The notes under the pieces: generated by a model
Databases searched by the model: none
What the model was told of the DNA's origin: nothing
What the model saw: only the letters and a program-made list of their open reading frames with translations
In this document: positions 31,628 through 33,302 of the stretch, one piece after another
Numbering within the stretch: position 1 is the first letter of the stretch
Layout of the letters: each line of letters begins with the position of its first letter
DNA from: an uncultured Clostridia bacterium
GTDB lineage: Bacteria > Bacillota > Clostridia > Christensenellales > Aristaeellaceae
Length of the DNA: 33,302 nucleotides
Assembly: GCA_945928315.1 (NCBI GenBank)
Contig: CAMENN010000021.1
Location: forward strand, 1-33,302
Direction of reading: 5' to 3'
Translations under genes and position numbers: made by a program

Positions 31628-31668
31628 CCTCTCCTTCCTTCATAGCATGAAGGGAGGGGAGGTTTTTT
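31628..31668 (+). terminator. Strong terminator whose 3' arm is the ribosome site of the next gene
   Basis: A 15-bp stem (31628-31642 with 31648-31662, two G-T wobbles, 5-base loop) is followed by six T (31663-31668). The right arm contains AGGGGAGG (31655-31662), which is also the Shine-Dalgarno site for ATG 31671, eight bases further on. Transcripts either stop here or carry a sequestered ribosome site. Confidence 0.85.
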
Positions 31669-31670
31669 GT

Positions 31671-32555
31671 ATGTCCACAAAACGCGAAGCCATGACGGCG
31701 CGGGCGAATGCGCTCGTCGGCTGCGGCTATGTCTACGGGGCGACGGGCTGGATCTGCACGCGCACGCGGCTTGACCAGCAGGCGCGCCAGTATCCGCAGT
31801 ACGCCGACCTCATCTATCAATACGGCCCGAGGTGGCTGGGCAGGCCCTGCTATGACTGCGCGCAGCTCACGCGCGCGGTGGCGAAGGCGGCGGGAATGTC
31901 GCTGCCCAGCGGCTCGGCCAGCCAGTGGAACGCGGCGTCCGTCTGGAAGGAGAAGGGGACGATCGACGCGCTGCCGGACGAGGCGGGCATCTTTGTGTTC
32001 ACGCTGAACGCCGGACGCGCGACGCACACCGCCGTAACCATCGGCGGCGGACAGGCGGTCGACGCGCGCGGGCATGCCCTCGGCGTGGTGCGGCGCGCGC
32101 TGGCCGGGGCATCCTACACGCACTGGGCGCGGCTGAACGTCGATTACGACGCGCCTGCGCAGGCGGAGAACCCCGATGCGGGCGAGACGCGGCGGACGCT
32201 GCGTTCCGGCATGAGCGGCGAGGACGTGCGTGATGCGCAGCGGACGTTGATCAGCCTCGGCTATGATCTGGGCGCGCCCGGCGCGGACGGGAAATTCGGC
32301 AGCGTAACCCGCACGGCGGTGACGGCGTTCCAACGGGCAAACGGGCTGGCGGCGGACGGCGTCATCGGTCCGGCGACCTGGCAGATGCTCGATGCGGCGC
32401 AGCCCGCGGGCGTGCAGGAGCTGTGCCTTTCCGGCGCGCTCTATGAGGCATTTGCGCAGGCGATGACCGGCGCGACGGAAAGCGGCGGGCGGATGCTCGT
32501 CCCAATGGAGCCGGAGGATTACGCGCAGATCATGGCGATGCTTCGGACGGAATAG
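31671..32555 (+). CDS. NlpC/P60-like peptidoglycan hydrolase with peptidoglycan-binding domain
   Basis: A 294-residue protein. The N-terminal part (about 1-155) looks like a cysteine peptidase of the NlpC/P60 class, with Cys63 in YDCAQLT and His119 in THTAV as the probable catalytic pair. Residues about 180-240 form one PG_binding_1 domain (GMSGEDVRDAQRTL ... DGVIG). There is no signal peptide, as in phage endolysins, so export would need a holin, lysis or another route. ATG 31671 has the AGGGGAGG site inside the terminator hairpin; ATG 31647 lies in the hairpin loop and has no site of its own. It is unclear whether this is a prophage remnant, a spore-related lysin or a self-regulated hydrolase. 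Confidence 0.8.
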   Translation: MSTKREAMTARANALVGCGYVYGATGWICTRTRLDQQARQYPQYADLIYQYGPRWLGRPCYDCAQLTRAVAKAAGMSLPSGSASQWNAASVWKEKGTIDALPDEAGIFVFTLNAGRATHTAVTIGGGQAVDARGHALGVVRRALAGASYTHWARLNVDYDAPAQAENPDAGETRRTLRSGMSGEDVRDAQRTLISLGYDLGAPGADGKFGSVTRTAVTAFQRANGLAADGVIGPATWQMLDAAQPAGVQELCLSGALYEAFAQAMTGATESGGRMLVPMEPEDYAQIMAMLRTE

Positions 32556-32558
32556 AGG

Positions 32559-32592
32559 AGCGGCTCCCGGGATGCCGGGAGCCGCTGCTTTT
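32559..32592. terminator. Bidirectional terminator
   Basis: AGCGGCTCCCGG (32559-32570) and CCGGGAGCCGCT (32575-32586) form a perfect 12-bp stem around GATG, followed by GCTTTT. It ends the NlpC/P60-like gene and, leftward, the convergent collagen-like gene. Confidence 0.75.
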
Positions 32593-32595
32593 CGC

Positions 32596-33302
<707 letters not shown>

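Noticed and set aside
29652-32333. An 893-residue minus-strand frame
   Set aside because: It spans mnmA, the DUF5662 gene and two intergenic hairpin regions in antisense, so it cannot be a single gene.

Overview
The window is about 33 kb of GC-rich DNA (roughly 63-66% by eye) from a low-copy bacterial chromosome. It has strong Gram-positive promoters (TTGACA-17-TATAAT types), purine-rich Shine-Dalgarno sites, a T-box in front of alaS, a class III fructose-bisphosphatase and an S-layer-homology-like domain. A Spo0E-like peptide, a perfect Spo0A box and a collagen-like spore-surface protein indicate a spore former. I infer a gut-type member of the Clostridia (Firmicutes/Bacillota) with unusually high GC; I cannot name the genus from the sequence.

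Layout. 1-1.1 kb: tandem 99-bp repeat with terminators, then a zinc-dependent phospholipase C-like gene on the minus strand. 1.2-3.5 kb: minus-strand NitT/SsuABC-type ABC importer with overlapping genes (binding protein, permease, compact ATPase). 3.6-6.5 kb: iron-sulfur flavoprotein, divergent from a nucleotidyltransferase that is followed by a Spo0B-type sensor kinase. 6.5-9.6 kb: a 981-residue secreted wall protein (three SH3-like and six peptidoglycan-binding repeats plus an unnamed C-terminal domain) behind a strong promoter and a structured leader. 9.6-11.8 kb: T-box and a short alaS. 12-14 kb: a HAD hydrolase and a secreted glycine-rich beta-repeat protein with a Pro/Thr/Glu tail, both minus. 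14.1-20.4 kb: what looks like a pectin sensing and degradation module, with a sugar-binding protein, a YesN/YesM-type two-component pair and a GH28 polygalacturonase-like enzyme with surface-anchoring repeats. 20.7-22.9 kb: fbp, with a small Spo0E-like gene hidden antisense over its 3' end. 23-25.5 kb: HAD hydrolase, then the conserved ACT/DUF711 pair. 25.5-29.8 kb: a tight operon of pepF, an acidic unknown, a membrane protein and a HAD-thymidylate kinase fusion. 29.8-32.6 kb: an intergenic triple-hairpin repeat, mnmA, a DUF5662 gene and an NlpC/P60-like hydrolase whose ribosome site lies inside a terminator hairpin. 32.6 kb to the edge: 3' part of a collagen-like gene on the minus strand.

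How the parts fit. Most of the window is housekeeping and cell-envelope function. The accessory interest lies in the pectin module (sensor, binding protein and enzyme without a local permease), the sporulation-linked elements (Spo0B-type kinase, Spo0E-like peptide, 0A box, spore collagen), several RNA structures not explained by ordinary terminators, and unusual protein architectures (HAD-Tmk fusion, AlaRS ending after the editing domain, wall protein with a compositionally distinct C-terminal domain).
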